DNA of 64,000 nt from Sphingobacteriales bacterium (GTDB lineage: Bacteria; Bacteroidota; Bacteroidia; Chitinophagales; LD1). Below the pieces are notes generated by a model. The model was not told where the DNA came from. It ran no database searches and saw only the letters and a program-made list of their open reading frames with translations. Positions 1 to 8,115 of this stretch are shown here, piece after piece. The DNA lies in contig JADFDM010000009.1 in NCBI GenBank assembly GCA_018262795.1, positions 148,692 through 212,691 on the forward strand, written 5' to 3'. The translations under genes were made by a program, and so were the position numbers. Each line of letters begins with the position of its first letter. Within the stretch, counting starts at the first letter, position 1.

Positions 1-1196
1 CAATCCACCGAATCTAAGTAGGAGGTGTTGACATTCACGGAAAAGGAAACCGGATGATTGGCACAATACCCGCTGGAATGGATGGTCGCGGTGGTGTCGA
101 AAAAGCTCTGTATGAAAGGAGGCAAGCCCAGTATGGCATTGCGCCCCAATAAATCAACCGCATTAAACTGAATGTTGCAGCCTACTCCCAAGGTATTCGG
201 GTTATTGATAGCGCAGAGATAAGGTTGCCCGTATTGCGGGATATACAATTTGCCGTCAGGGCCTAACTGTATGGCTCCGCCCCGGTAAGGAGTGCCGGTG
301 CCGGCTGCCGTTCCCAAGGAAGTGATGGAGGCAATGACCGCAGCCGGACTTCCCGCCTGCAAATTCCATTGAAACATATTTCCGCTGTTGATTTGCAGTC
401 CGTACAACACATCATTGTTGGGCGAAAAAGAAACTCCGTAGCACCCTCCCGCATTTCCTAAAAATATAGGATTGGAAACTACTCCGGTGGCATTATTGAA
501 ATCCAGCACTTCAAATCCCACATTGCTCATGGCAGTAGCAATTTTTTTACCATTAGGCGAAGCCGTCAGATAGCCCCACCCCGGATACCCCTCCGACTGC
601 CCCACATCTGTTAGCACCGGAGAGCCGACACCGTTGCAACTCACCAAATAAGCATAGTAGCGGTTGTTATTGATGCCGTGTGCCAGCACCCATACGTCTA
701 ACCCGTTGGCGTGTTTCACGGCTGTGCATTTTTCTACTGAAGGGGTAAAAAGTTGTGTGTTCTTAGTTCCGGGAATCACATCGCCTAAGCCCCCGTTTTG
801 GGTCATATCTACCTCCGAATAACAAAAGCCACCGGCACTTCCTTCGTTGGCTACTGTAAAAATATAAAAGAGGGTCTTGCTGCCCGGTTTAGGAACTATA
901 ATGGCCGATTGTGCTGAAGACGGATTGCCCAGCATCCCAAATCCATTGGCCATTTGAACGTGATTGCGATTCCACACCCGAATACCATCTGTATAAAACA
1001 GCAAGTTTCCGTTCTTATCGCTGATGGTAGCGCAGCCTTCAGAAGTACTTAATACTCCATTGGTAAGCGCTACGGGAGTGCCGCTGTTAAAGTCAACCCC
1101 GGCTGTGGCTCCGAAGTACCAAATATTGGCTTCGCCTTGGCCAAAAGCCATAAAACAAACCAAGTGTAGAAGAACAAAGAGTCGAAGTTTTTTCAT
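1..1196 (-). CDS. Secreted beta-propeller-like protein, left-truncated (probable T9SS substrate)
   Basis: The frame is open from the ATG at 1196 to the window edge (398 codons), so the C-terminus is missing. It begins with a signal peptide (MKKLRLFVLLHLVCFMAFGQ) and then NIWYFG, a start typical of large Bacteroidota surface proteins that combine a WD40/propeller-like region with PKD repeats and a C-terminal sorting domain. Repeated blade-like segments are visible, such as SPNGKKIATAMSNVGFEVLDF and LGPDGKLYIPQYG. The last visible part (ATIHSSGYCANHPVSFSVN) looks like the start of a PKD-like domain. A sorting domain cannot be seen because of the truncation. It is transcribed divergently from the DedA gene, with a TATCTTTG box on the minus strand at 1225-1218. 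The family assignment is by pattern and the function is unknown. Confidence 0.8.
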   Translation of the reverse strand, partial: MKKLRLFVLLHLVCFMAFGQGEANIWYFGATAGVDFNSGTPVALTNGVLSTSEGCATISDKNGNLLFYTDGIRVWNRNHVQMANGFGMLGNPSSAQSAIIVPKPGSKTLFYIFTVANEGSAGGFCYSEVDMTQNGGLGDVIPGTKNTQLFTPSVEKCTAVKHANGLDVWVLAHGINNNRYYAYLVSCNGVGSPVLTDVGQSEGYPGWGYLTASPNGKKIATAMSNVGFEVLDFNNATGVVSNPIFLGNAGGCYGVSFSPNNDVLYGLQINSGNMFQWNLQAGSPAAVIASITSLGTAAGTGTPYRGGAIQLGPDGKLYIPQYGQPYLCAINNPNTLGVGCNIQFNAVDLLGRNAILGLPPFIQSFFDTTATIHSSGYCANHPVSFSVNVNTSYLDSVD

Positions 1197-1217
1197 GAGG
1201 GATATTGTGTGTTGCCT

Positions 1218-1225
1218 CAAAGATA
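1218..1225 (-). promoter_or_regulatory. -7 promoter box (TATCTTTG) of the left-edge secreted protein
   Basis: An exact match to the Bacteroidota -7 consensus TAnnTTTG, 21 nt upstream of the ATG at 1196. No clear -33 TTG is seen at the expected distance. Confidence 0.5.
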
Positions 1226-1269
1226 TAAGATTGATTTTTTTAGTTGCATTATAGCTTCCTTTAGAAAAC

Positions 1270-1277
1270 TATCTTTG
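1270..1277 (+). promoter_or_regulatory. -7 promoter box (TATCTTTG) of the DedA-aroE unit
   Basis: An exact TAnnTTTG match ending 7 nt before the DedA ATG. A TTG at 1244-1246 lies 23 nt upstream, a little farther than the usual 19-20. Transcription would start within about 3 nt of the start codon, giving a nearly leaderless mRNA. Confidence 0.5.
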
Positions 1278-1284
1278 CCGCACT

Positions 1285-1932
1285 ATGGATTTTATAAAAT
1301 TTGCTCTCGACCTCTTTCTGCATCTCGACAAGCATTTGGCGGAGATTCTGACCAATTACGGAACCCTTACCTACGTGATCCTGTTCCTCATCATCTTTGT
1401 AGAAACCGGCTTGGTATTTATGCCGCTGCTGCCCGGTGATTCCCTGCTGTTTGCTGCCGGAGCCTTGGCGGCCGCCACCGGCAAGTTAGACATGGCCATC
1501 TTGGTTCCCTTGCTCATTGTAGCCGCTTTGCTGGGCGACAATGTGAATTATTTTGTCGGAAAATTTCTGAGCAAGCAAATAAAATCAAGGGAGCGCATTC
1601 TCTTTTTCAAACGAGAGTATTTGACGCAAACCGAAGCCTTCTATGCAAAGCATGGTGGCAAAACGGTGATCATGGCGCGCTTTATCCCTATCGTGCGCAC
1701 TATTGCCCCCTTTGTGGCTGGTGCCGGCAGCATGGAATATCCGCGTTACATCGTTTTCTGTATTGCAGGGGCGGTGCTGTGGGTAGCGGGAGTCAGCTTT
1801 GTTGGCTACCAGTTTGGCAACATTCAAATCGTGAAAGAAAATTTTGAGTTAGTGATTCTCGGAATTATCTTTATTTCCGTGCTTCCCATCCTTTGGCAAA
1901 TGATGAAAGCTCGCTTAGCCCCCGCCAAGTAA
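1285..1932 (+). CDS. DedA family membrane protein
   Basis: A 215-residue integral membrane protein of the DedA/SNARE-associated family. It has the family signatures: ETGLVFMPLLPGD (residues 40-52), GDNVNYFVGKF (84-94) and the re-entrant ARFIPIVRT block with R132 and R138. DedA proteins are linked to lipid-carrier (undecaprenyl phosphate) or phospholipid translocation and to membrane homeostasis; which applies here cannot be told. The length is normal for the family. Its TAA overlaps the aroE ATG by one base (TAATG at 1930-1934), so the two are probably translationally coupled. A -7 box lies directly upstream of the start. Confidence 0.92.
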   Translation: MDFIKFALDLFLHLDKHLAEILTNYGTLTYVILFLIIFVETGLVFMPLLPGDSLLFAAGALAAATGKLDMAILVPLLIVAALLGDNVNYFVGKFLSKQIKSRERILFFKREYLTQTEAFYAKHGGKTVIMARFIPIVRTIAPFVAGAGSMEYPRYIVFCIAGAVLWVAGVSFVGYQFGNIQIVKENFELVILGIIFISVLPILWQMMKARLAPAK

Positions 1933-2660
1933 TGCGCAGATTTGGGCTTATAGGGTTTCCGCTCACGCATTCCTTTTCAAAAAAATATTTTGAAGAGAAG
2001 TTTACACGGGAAGAAATTGCCGATGCCCGGTATGAACTTTATCCGCTCCACCAGCCCGATGAGTTGCTTGCTTTGCTGACCACCTATCCCGATTTGGTCG
2101 GTTTGAATGTGACTATTCCTTACAAACAATCGGTTATTTCGCTGTTGAATCATTTGGAAAGCGAGGCGCGAGAGATAGGTGCGGTTAATTGTATCAAAGT
2201 AACCAAGGAGGGGCTGATAGGCTACAACACCGATGCCTATGGCTTTGAAAACTCATTGAATCGTTTTCTGACCACCACTCCTGCCCAAGCATTTATTCTG
2301 GGAACCGGTGGCTCTTCAAAAGCAGTGGCTTACGGGCTGCAAAAATTGGGAATAGCTGCGCGGATGGTTTCCAGGGATCCGACTCCACCTCATCTTGCTT
2401 ATAGTGAGATAGAAAAGCATTTAAAAAGCAGCAACCTGTTCATCAACACTACTCCTTTGGGCATGTTTCCGCAAATTGATTTTGCTCCGCAAATACCGTA
2501 TCACTTGCTCACCGATAATGACTACCTCTTCGACCTCGTTTACAATCCCGATGAAACGCTGTTTTTGAAAAAGGGTAAACAAGCAGGCGCTTCGGTAAGG
2601 AATGGTTGGGAGATGCTGAAACTGCAAGCCGAGAAAAGTTGGGAGATATGGAATTCGTGA
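1932..2660 (+). CDS. aroE: Shikimate dehydrogenase
   Basis: Shikimate dehydrogenase (242 aa) reduces 3-dehydroshikimate to shikimate with NADPH in aromatic amino acid synthesis. The substrate-binding S-x-S is in LTHSFSKKYF. The catalytic K65 is in GLNVTIPYK and D101 in GYNTDAYGF, the positions expected for AroE. The nucleotide loop is GTGGSSKA, followed by INTTPLGMFP and the C-terminal GWEMLKLQAEKSWEIW. An in-frame ATG at 1893 would add 13 residues inside the DedA gene. The ATG at 1932 is preferred because the protein then starts as usual (MRRFGLIGFPL) and forms a TAATG junction. Confidence 0.95.
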   Translation: MRRFGLIGFPLTHSFSKKYFEEKFTREEIADARYELYPLHQPDELLALLTTYPDLVGLNVTIPYKQSVISLLNHLESEAREIGAVNCIKVTKEGLIGYNTDAYGFENSLNRFLTTTPAQAFILGTGGSSKAVAYGLQKLGIAARMVSRDPTPPHLAYSEIEKHLKSSNLFINTTPLGMFPQIDFAPQIPYHLLTDNDYLFDLVYNPDETLFLKKGKQAGASVRNGWEMLKLQAEKSWEIWNS

Positions 2661-2688
2661 ATTCTTTTCTTTAGCAGCAGGGGTTCAT

Positions 2689-2717
2689 ACCTTATAGGTT
2701 TCTAAAACCTATAAGGT
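2689..2717. repeat. Perfect 13-bp hairpin palindrome downstream of aroE
   Basis: ACCTTATAGGTTT (2689-2701), a CTA loop, then the exact complement AAACCTATAAGGT (2705-2717). It sits 28 bp after the aroE stop and could end transcription, but it has no T-run. Short AT-rich palindromes of this style are common between Bacteroidota genes. Confidence 0.7.
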
Positions 2718-2780
2718 CTTGTCGGAAATTTCGATTTCGATTCGTGAACCGCTAACCAATTAAAAATTTAATGGCCATGC

Positions 2781-2864
2781 TATCTGTTGCATCGGATTGC
2801 TTCCAACCAGTCGGTTATGTATAGTACGCTGCAATAGATGGCTCCCAACCACTCGGTTGAGTAT
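2781..2864. repeat. 42-bp repeat array 1 (two degenerate units)
   Basis: Two units of exactly 42 bp (2781-2822 and 2823-2864), with the start of a third at 2865. The first half of each resembles agtacgctgcatcggattgc, shared with array 2. The second half (yccaaccastcggtt...) is specific to this array. No convincing coding content is seen. Confidence 0.75.
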
Positions 2865-2892
2865 AATCCGCTGCAACGTATTCATACAAACC

Positions 2893-2941
2893 ATTATTTC
2901 CGGCCATTTCCTTCACAAAACACCTGATAAGTGCTGAAATT
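2893..2941. repeat. Array 3' tail, copy 1
   Basis: About 49 bp containing ttccggccatttccttca, repeated with few differences at 3607-3654. Each copy lies directly downstream of a 42-bp repeat array, so array plus tail appears to be a unit that has been duplicated. Confidence 0.7.
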
Positions 2942-3158
2942 GTAGTGCCGAGCGATGTGCTAAGCGCTTTGTTGTGGGCAAATGTGATACCCATCGTTAG
3001 TTTTAGCCAAGGTGGGTGGAACGATAAACGGTAATTAAAGGCGGATGCTTTGTTGTTAAAGAGAACACGCAACAGTAGCTTCGGTCATCATTTTGTTGTT
3101 GGTGATAACACACAACAACGGCTTCCGCTATCGTCCCTTCAAAATTTATGCGGGATGG

Positions 3159-3605
3159 TGCTTATTGTATCGGATTACAGCAAATAATTCTTCGCGAAGT
3201 AGTACGTTGCATCGGATTGCACCAAATATTTATTCTTGGTGCAGTACGTTGTATCGGATTGTAGTAAATATTCATTCCCGGTGCAGTACGCTGCATCGGA
3301 TTGCAGTAAATATTTATTCTGGGTGTAGTACGCTGCATCGGATTGCAGTAAATATTTATTCTGGGTGTAGTACGCTGCATCGGATTGCAGTAAATATTTA
3401 TTCTGGGTGTAGTACGCTGCATCGGATTGCAGTAAATATTTATTCTGGGTGTAGTACGCTGCATCGGATTGCAGTAAATATTTATTCTGGGTGTAGTACG
3501 CTGCAACAGATTGCTGTAAATATTTATTTTCGGTGTAGTACGCTGCAACAGATTACAACAAATATCTTTTTGTGGAGAAGTGCGCTACAACAACATCATA
3601 TAAAG
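3159..3605. repeat. 42-bp tandem repeat array 2 (about 10 units)
   Basis: Full units start at 3201, 3243, 3285, 3327, 3369, 3411, 3453, 3495 and 3537, all 42 bp. A diverged unit precedes them (from about 3159) and a partial one follows (3579). The five units from 3285 to 3494 are identical; the outer ones diverge progressively, as in a minisatellite that expands from its centre. Each central unit holds a short inverted repeat, CTGCA-6 nt-TGCAG. Because 42 is a multiple of 3, long frames stay open on both strands, but the unit differences do not favour synonymous changes, so it is treated as non-coding. Confidence 0.85.
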
Positions 3606-3606
3606 C

Positions 3607-3654
3607 ACTATTTCCGGCCATTTCCTTCATAAAACAGATGATAAGGCTGAAATT
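3607..3654. repeat. Array 3' tail, copy 2
   Basis: Second copy of the ttccggccatttccttca tail following array 2, matching 2893-2941. It is followed by gtaacacacaacaac (from about 3665), which also resembles the gataacacacaacaac segment at about 3104-3120. Confidence 0.7.
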
Positions 3655-3686
3655 TATTGTTGAAGGTAACACACAACAACTCGGCA

Positions 3687-3790
3687 AGTCATTTTCTTAC
3701 TCTCTCATTTCCTCATTCCCCAATTTTCTCATTCTCTTACTCCCCAATTTCCCCATTTCTTAATTTTCTAATTTCCTTATTCCTTCCCAA
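3687..3790. repeat. Pyrimidine-rich degenerate short-repeat tract
   Basis: About 100 bp almost purely C/T on the plus strand with A every 6-9 bases (ctcatttcctcattcccc-like words). It is low-complexity sequence of a kind often found between Bacteroidota genes, and no gene is seen in it. Confidence 0.6.
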
Positions 3791-3807
3791 GTTCTAATCC
3801 GTTAAAA

Positions 3808-3815
3808 TATCTTTA
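3808..3815 (+). promoter_or_regulatory. -7-like box (TATCTTTA) of the Pif1-like helicase gene
   Basis: One mismatch to TAnnTTTG, ending 7 nt before the ATG at 3823, the same spacing as at the DedA gene. Confidence 0.4.
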
Positions 3816-3822
3816 CCCTTCC

Positions 3823-5994
3823 ATGAACAACCGCGAATTTGAAATAGCCGAACAGTTTGCGCTGCAAACCAATCGCCATTTTTTCCTGACGGGAAAAGCG
3901 GGAACGGGGAAAACCACCCTGCTGAAAACCATTGCTGAAAAGACCTCGAAAAATTATGTGGTGGTGGCTCCTACCGGAGTGGCCGCTATCAATGCCGGAG
4001 GGGTGACACTGCACTCGATGTTCAGTTTACCCCTCACCGCTTTTGTGCCTACCAACGATTTTGCCGACCCCAACTTGGCCAACAACCGCAGAAGCTTAGC
4101 CGAACACCTCCGCTACCGAAAGGATAAACTGCGCGTGATTCAAGAAATGGAGTTGCTGATTATAGATGAGGTGAGTATGGTGCGTTGCGATATTCTGGAT
4201 GCGGTGGACTTTGCCATGCGCACCGTGCGTAAAAACCACGCACCATTTGGAGGGGTGCAGGTGATGCTGATTGGCGACATGCACCAGTTGCCCCCGGTGG
4301 TCAAAGACAATGAATGGCAAGTGCTGCGGAAGTATTACCCCGGTCCCTATTTCTTTCATTCCTTAGTGTGGGCCGAACTGAATGCTTTGAATATTGAACT
4401 GCGGAAAATATACCGGCAGAGCGATGAAAAGTTTCTGTCGCTGCTCAACAATCTTCGCCATCAGCAAATGGAGGTGGAGGATTATGAATTGTTGGAAAAG
4501 CGCTTTCTGCCGAAATTTGAACCAACCGAAGACGGCTATATTTTGTTGAGCACTCACAACCGCACTGCCGACTCGGTGAATGAGCAAGAACTAAAAAAAA
4601 TTGACGGTCGCTCGCATTTATTCGAGGCGATTACCACAGGCGATTTTCCTGAAAACATGTACCCCTGCGACCTGGTGCTGCACCTGAAAGAGGGGGCACA
4701 GGTCATGTTCATCCGCAACGATTCTATGGATGGAAAATACTTTAACGGCAAGTTGGCTCGCGTAAAAAAATTGGAAGGAAATAAAATCATCGTCACCTTT
4801 TCGGATAGCGGGCAAGATTATGAACTGCATCGCGAAACCTGGGAGAACATTAACTATAAGGTGGTAGATGGCTCTGAGAAAATTGAGAAGAATGAGTTGG
4901 GTACTTTCAGTCAGTATCCGCTGCGCTTGGCTTGGGCCATCACCATTCACAAAAGTCAGGGGCTCACTTTCGACAAAGTGATTATTGATGCCGGGCAATC
5001 TTTTGCAGCCGGACAAGTATATGTGGCGCTCAGTCGCTGCCGCACTCTCGAAGGCATTGTGTTGCATTCGCAAATTACTCCGCGTTCGCTGCACAGCGAT
5101 CCACGCATCGTTGATTTCTCGGCATCGCATCACTCTACCAACGAGTTAGAAAGCACCTTGGCAGGAGCCAAAGCGGAATATGCCCACTATTTATTGAAAC
5201 GCCTTTTCACTTTCACCAAACTAACGGAGCGCCTGAGTGAATGGCGCGAGATGATAGTGGTGAAAGACATCCCCGAAAAAGAAAAAGCACTGGAGTTGCA
5301 CAGCACTATTTGGAACAGGGTAGATCAACTGAATGGCACGGCTCGCAAATTTCAGCAGCAGTTGGATCGGCTGCTTCATGACTACGATAAAGACGCGGAG
5401 CAAATTCATGTTCTCCGCGAACGCTGCGAAAAAGCGATTGAATATTTTGCGGAATATATTTTCACGCAACTCATCACTCTCCTGCACGAACACATTATTT
5501 CACTCGCCTTCAAAGCCAAAATGAAAATCTATGTGAGGCAAGTGCAACTACTCGAAGAAAACTTCTGGAACAAAATCAACCATTTGTATCATGCTTATTT
5601 CCTCGATGAAAAATTGTATCGCGGTGAAATGAAATACACCAAAGATTTATTAAAGACGGTGGCCAGTTCCATTACCTCCGGCAAAAAGGAGAAAGGCGGT
5701 ACCTATCGCGATACCTTGGAACTATATCGGCAAGAAAAATCAATCGAGGAGATTGCGGAGATACGCGGTCTCGCCCCCTCTACCATCAAAGGGCACTTTG
5801 CCAAATGGATTTTGAGTGGAGAAATAGATGTGTACCGAGTGTTGCCGGCTGAAATTATCAACCCTATTAAAGCCTTTTTGACCGATAGCGAAGAGAAGAG
5901 TGTGACAGCAGTACTGCATCATTTCGGAGATAAATTTGACGGAGGCGATGTGAGGATGGTAGTGAATGAAATATTGCGAGAGAGGATAAGTTAA
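3823..5994 (+). CDS. Pif1/RecD2-like SF1 helicase with C-terminal HTH domain
   Basis: A 723-residue superfamily 1 helicase. Walker A is GKAGTGKTT (24-32), Walker B LLIIDEVSM (about 111-119) and motif III IGDMHQLPP (about 150-158). The C-terminal RecA-like lobe has AWAITIHKSQGLTFDKVIID and GQVYVALSRCRTLEG, diagnostic for the Pif1/RecD group. A charged alpha-helical linker follows, then a winged-helix/HTH module at about 627-675 (YRDTLELYRQEKSIEEIAEIRGLAPSTIKGH), of the kind found at the ends of RecQ-like helicases. It is probably a 5'-3' DNA helicase for replication-fork or recombination intermediates. The gene stands alone and its exact role is not known. Confidence 0.9.
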   Translation: MNNREFEIAEQFALQTNRHFFLTGKAGTGKTTLLKTIAEKTSKNYVVVAPTGVAAINAGGVTLHSMFSLPLTAFVPTNDFADPNLANNRRSLAEHLRYRKDKLRVIQEMELLIIDEVSMVRCDILDAVDFAMRTVRKNHAPFGGVQVMLIGDMHQLPPVVKDNEWQVLRKYYPGPYFFHSLVWAELNALNIELRKIYRQSDEKFLSLLNNLRHQQMEVEDYELLEKRFLPKFEPTEDGYILLSTHNRTADSVNEQELKKIDGRSHLFEAITTGDFPENMYPCDLVLHLKEGAQVMFIRNDSMDGKYFNGKLARVKKLEGNKIIVTFSDSGQDYELHRETWENINYKVVDGSEKIEKNELGTFSQYPLRLAWAITIHKSQGLTFDKVIIDAGQSFAAGQVYVALSRCRTLEGIVLHSQITPRSLHSDPRIVDFSASHHSTNELESTLAGAKAEYAHYLLKRLFTFTKLTERLSEWREMIVVKDIPEKEKALELHSTIWNRVDQLNGTARKFQQQLDRLLHDYDKDAEQIHVLRERCEKAIEYFAEYIFTQLITLLHEHIISLAFKAKMKIYVRQVQLLEENFWNKINHLYHAYFLDEKLYRGEMKYTKDLLKTVASSITSGKKEKGGTYRDTLELYRQEKSIEEIAEIRGLAPSTIKGHFAKWILSGEIDVYRVLPAEIINPIKAFLTDSEEKSVTAVLHHFGDKFDGGDVRMVVNEILRERIS

Positions 5995-6135
5995 GGGGGA
6001 GTAAATTATTGGGTGCTGTGTGCGCTGCCGTGCCCCCTCCTGCTGTAGAATAAAAAGTAAGCAGTGGCGCAAGCCGATAAGGTATATGGAGGTTTCTGCA
6101 AGGTGCTTATATTCGCCATTCAATTCCCAAAGCTT

Positions 6136-7149
6136 ATGCAAGCCATTATTCCCGTAGCCGGAGCCGGGACAAGACTTCGCCCACTGACCTACACCCAGCC
6201 CAAAGTACTTATCTCTGTGGCCGGCAAACCAATATTATCCTTCATCGTGGATGAATTGCTCGGCAACGGAATTGACCATTTTATTTTTGTTATCGGCCAC
6301 TTGGGCGAAAAGATTAAAGAGTTCGTTGAAAAGGAATACCCCGATTTGAAGGTGACCTTTGTTACACAGGACGACCGCATCGGACTGGGACACGCCATTT
6401 GGTGTGCCCGTGAAGAGATTGACCAAACCAAAGAGTTGGTGATTCACTTAGGCGACACCATTGTGGACATAGATATCAAAAAAATATTGGCAGAGGAATA
6501 CTCTACGCTTTGTGTAAAAAAAGTGGATGACCCCAGAGCTTTCGGAGTAGCTGAAATTGACAGCAACGGATTTATTAAGGCGGTAGTAGAGAAACCCTCT
6601 ATTCCCAAAAGCAATATGGCGTTGGTGGGTTTTTATTTTATTAAGGAAACGGCTCTTTTAATGCAGTGTTTAGATGACTACATCCATCAAGAACCGAATC
6701 CGCCTCATGAATTTTATCTCACCGATGCATTGATGGCCATGATTAAATCAGGAGTGAAATTGAAAAGCTATAAGGTAGAAAGTTGGTACGATGTAGGCAA
6801 GAAAGACATCTTGTTAGAAACCAACGCCATCTTGCTGCGCAGGCTCGGAGCCAAGTTAGTGAACAAAGGAGTGCAGGAAAATACCATCATCATTCCTCCG
6901 GTAAACATTGCCTTGGGAAGCCAAATCAAAAACTCCATTATCGGTCCTAATGTTTCGGTGGGAGAAAATACGGAAATCAATAATTCCATTATTAGCAATT
7001 CTATTATCGGATCGTTTAGCCGCTTAGAAAATATAGCCTTGCACAGTTCATTGATTGGAAGCGACTCCTGCCTCACCGGTTTAAGCCAAAGCCTGAACAT
7101 AGGCGACAATACAGAAATTGATTTGCGTGGAGAAACCCCCAATCAGTAA
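6136..7149 (+). CDS. Sugar-phosphate nucleotidyltransferase with left-handed beta-helix tail
   Basis: 337 residues. The N-terminal NTP-transferase domain has PVAGAGTRLRPLT...QPK (7-23), the nucleotide-binding signature of glucose-1-phosphate thymidylyl/uridylyltransferases, plus HLGDTIVD and YDVGKKDILLETN. From about residue 257 it carries hexapeptide repeats (NIALGSQIKNSIIGPNVSVGENTEI), as in bifunctional or archaeal-type nucleotidyltransferases. It probably activates a sugar 1-phosphate for polysaccharide or nucleotide-sugar synthesis; the sugar and nucleotide cannot be read. A GTG at 6064 would add 24 atypical residues, so ATG 6136 is chosen. It is followed after 6 nt by the nitronate monooxygenase gene. 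Confidence 0.88.
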   Translation: MQAIIPVAGAGTRLRPLTYTQPKVLISVAGKPILSFIVDELLGNGIDHFIFVIGHLGEKIKEFVEKEYPDLKVTFVTQDDRIGLGHAIWCAREEIDQTKELVIHLGDTIVDIDIKKILAEEYSTLCVKKVDDPRAFGVAEIDSNGFIKAVVEKPSIPKSNMALVGFYFIKETALLMQCLDDYIHQEPNPPHEFYLTDALMAMIKSGVKLKSYKVESWYDVGKKDILLETNAILLRRLGAKLVNKGVQENTIIIPPVNIALGSQIKNSIIGPNVSVGENTEINNSIISNSIIGSFSRLENIALHSSLIGSDSCLTGLSQSLNIGDNTEIDLRGETPNQ

Positions 7150-7155
7150 TCTTTT

Positions 7156-8115
7156 ATGAAAAATAGAATTACCGAGCTTTTCGGCATCCAATACCCCATT
7201 ATTCAAGCAGGCATGATTTGGTGTTCCGGTTGGGAACTGGCCAGTGCGGTGAGCAATGCCGGAGGATTAGGCATCATTGGCAGCGGCTCTATGTATCCCG
7301 ACATCCTGCACGAACACATAAAAAAATGCAAAGCCGCCACCAACCGCCCATTTGCAGTGAATGTGCCACTGTTATATCCCGATATTGAAAAGCATATTCA
7401 ATTAATTATTGAGGAGGAGGTAAAGATTGTTTTTACCAGTGCAGGAAATCCCAAAACGTGGACGAAGCATTTGCAGGAACATGGCATTAAAGTAGTGCAT
7501 GTAGTTTCTTCCTCAAAGTTTGCCCGTAAGGTAGAAGAGATAGGCTGCGATGCCGTTGTGTGCGAAGGTTTTGAGGCAGGCGGCCACAACGGAAGAGAAG
7601 AAACCACCACTTTCGTTTTAATTCCGCAAGTAAGAGCGGCTACTAAACTTCCGCTGATCGCAGCCGGAGGTATTGCCACCGGCAGGGGTATGTTGGCGGC
7701 TATGGCACTCGGTGCCGAGGCGGTGCAGATGGGAACCCGCTTTGTTGCCAGTATCGAATCCTCTGCCCACGAAAACTTTAAGCAGATAGTCACGCAAACG
7801 CAGGAAGGCGGAACTCAACTTTCACTAAAGAAATTAGTGCCCGTTCGGCTTATAAAAAATGATTTCCAAAAAGAAGTTCAACAGGCGGAAGATAGCGGAG
7901 CCCCTTCTGAAGAATTAGCTAAGATTTTGGGAAGAGCCAGAGCAAAGCGCGGTATGTTTGAGGGTGATATAGAACAAGGCGAATTAGAAATTGGTCAGAT
8001 ATCCTCTTTTGTGAAAGACGTGAAACCTGCAGCAGAAATAGTGAAGGAAATTTGGAGTGAATTTGTGAGCGCGAAAAACGAAATAGCAAATCTGAAAATA
8101 GACGATGAAGTATGA
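7156..8115 (+). CDS. Nitronate monooxygenase / FabK-like FMN protein
   Basis: A 319-residue TIM-barrel FMN enzyme of the nitronate monooxygenase (2-nitropropane dioxygenase) family. Visible signatures are YPIIQAGMIW at the N-terminus, the catalytic-His segment EGFEAGGHNG (about 138-147), and the phosphate-binding IAAGGIATGRGMLAAMALGAEAVQMGTRF. The family oxidises alkyl nitronates, but many members have unknown substrates and some are enoyl-ACP reductases (FabK), so the reaction is uncertain. It sits in an operon between the nucleotidyltransferase and serA; its stop overlaps the serA ATG by 4 bp (ATGA). Confidence 0.88.
   Translation: MKNRITELFGIQYPIIQAGMIWCSGWELASAVSNAGGLGIIGSGSMYPDILHEHIKKCKAATNRPFAVNVPLLYPDIEKHIQLIIEEEVKIVFTSAGNPKTWTKHLQEHGIKVVHVVSSSKFARKVEEIGCDAVVCEGFEAGGHNGREETTTFVLIPQVRAATKLPLIAAGGIATGRGMLAAMALGAEAVQMGTRFVASIESSAHENFKQIVTQTQEGGTQLSLKKLVPVRLIKNDFQKEVQQAEDSGAPSEELAKILGRARAKRGMFEGDIEQGELEIGQISSFVKDVKPAAEIVKEIWSEFVSAKNEIANLKIDDEV

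Noticed and set aside
3159..3605. CRISPR array
   Set aside because: The repeats are contiguous with no unique spacers of constant length, the units degrade gradually, and no cas gene is nearby.
3093..3632. 179-residue repetitive plus-strand protein across the 42-bp array
   Set aside because: Openness is explained by the repeat length being a multiple of three; unit differences show no coding constraint.
4618..5133. 171-codon antisense frame in the Pif1-like helicase gene
   Set aside because: A shadow of the helicase coding sequence with no domain or start signal.
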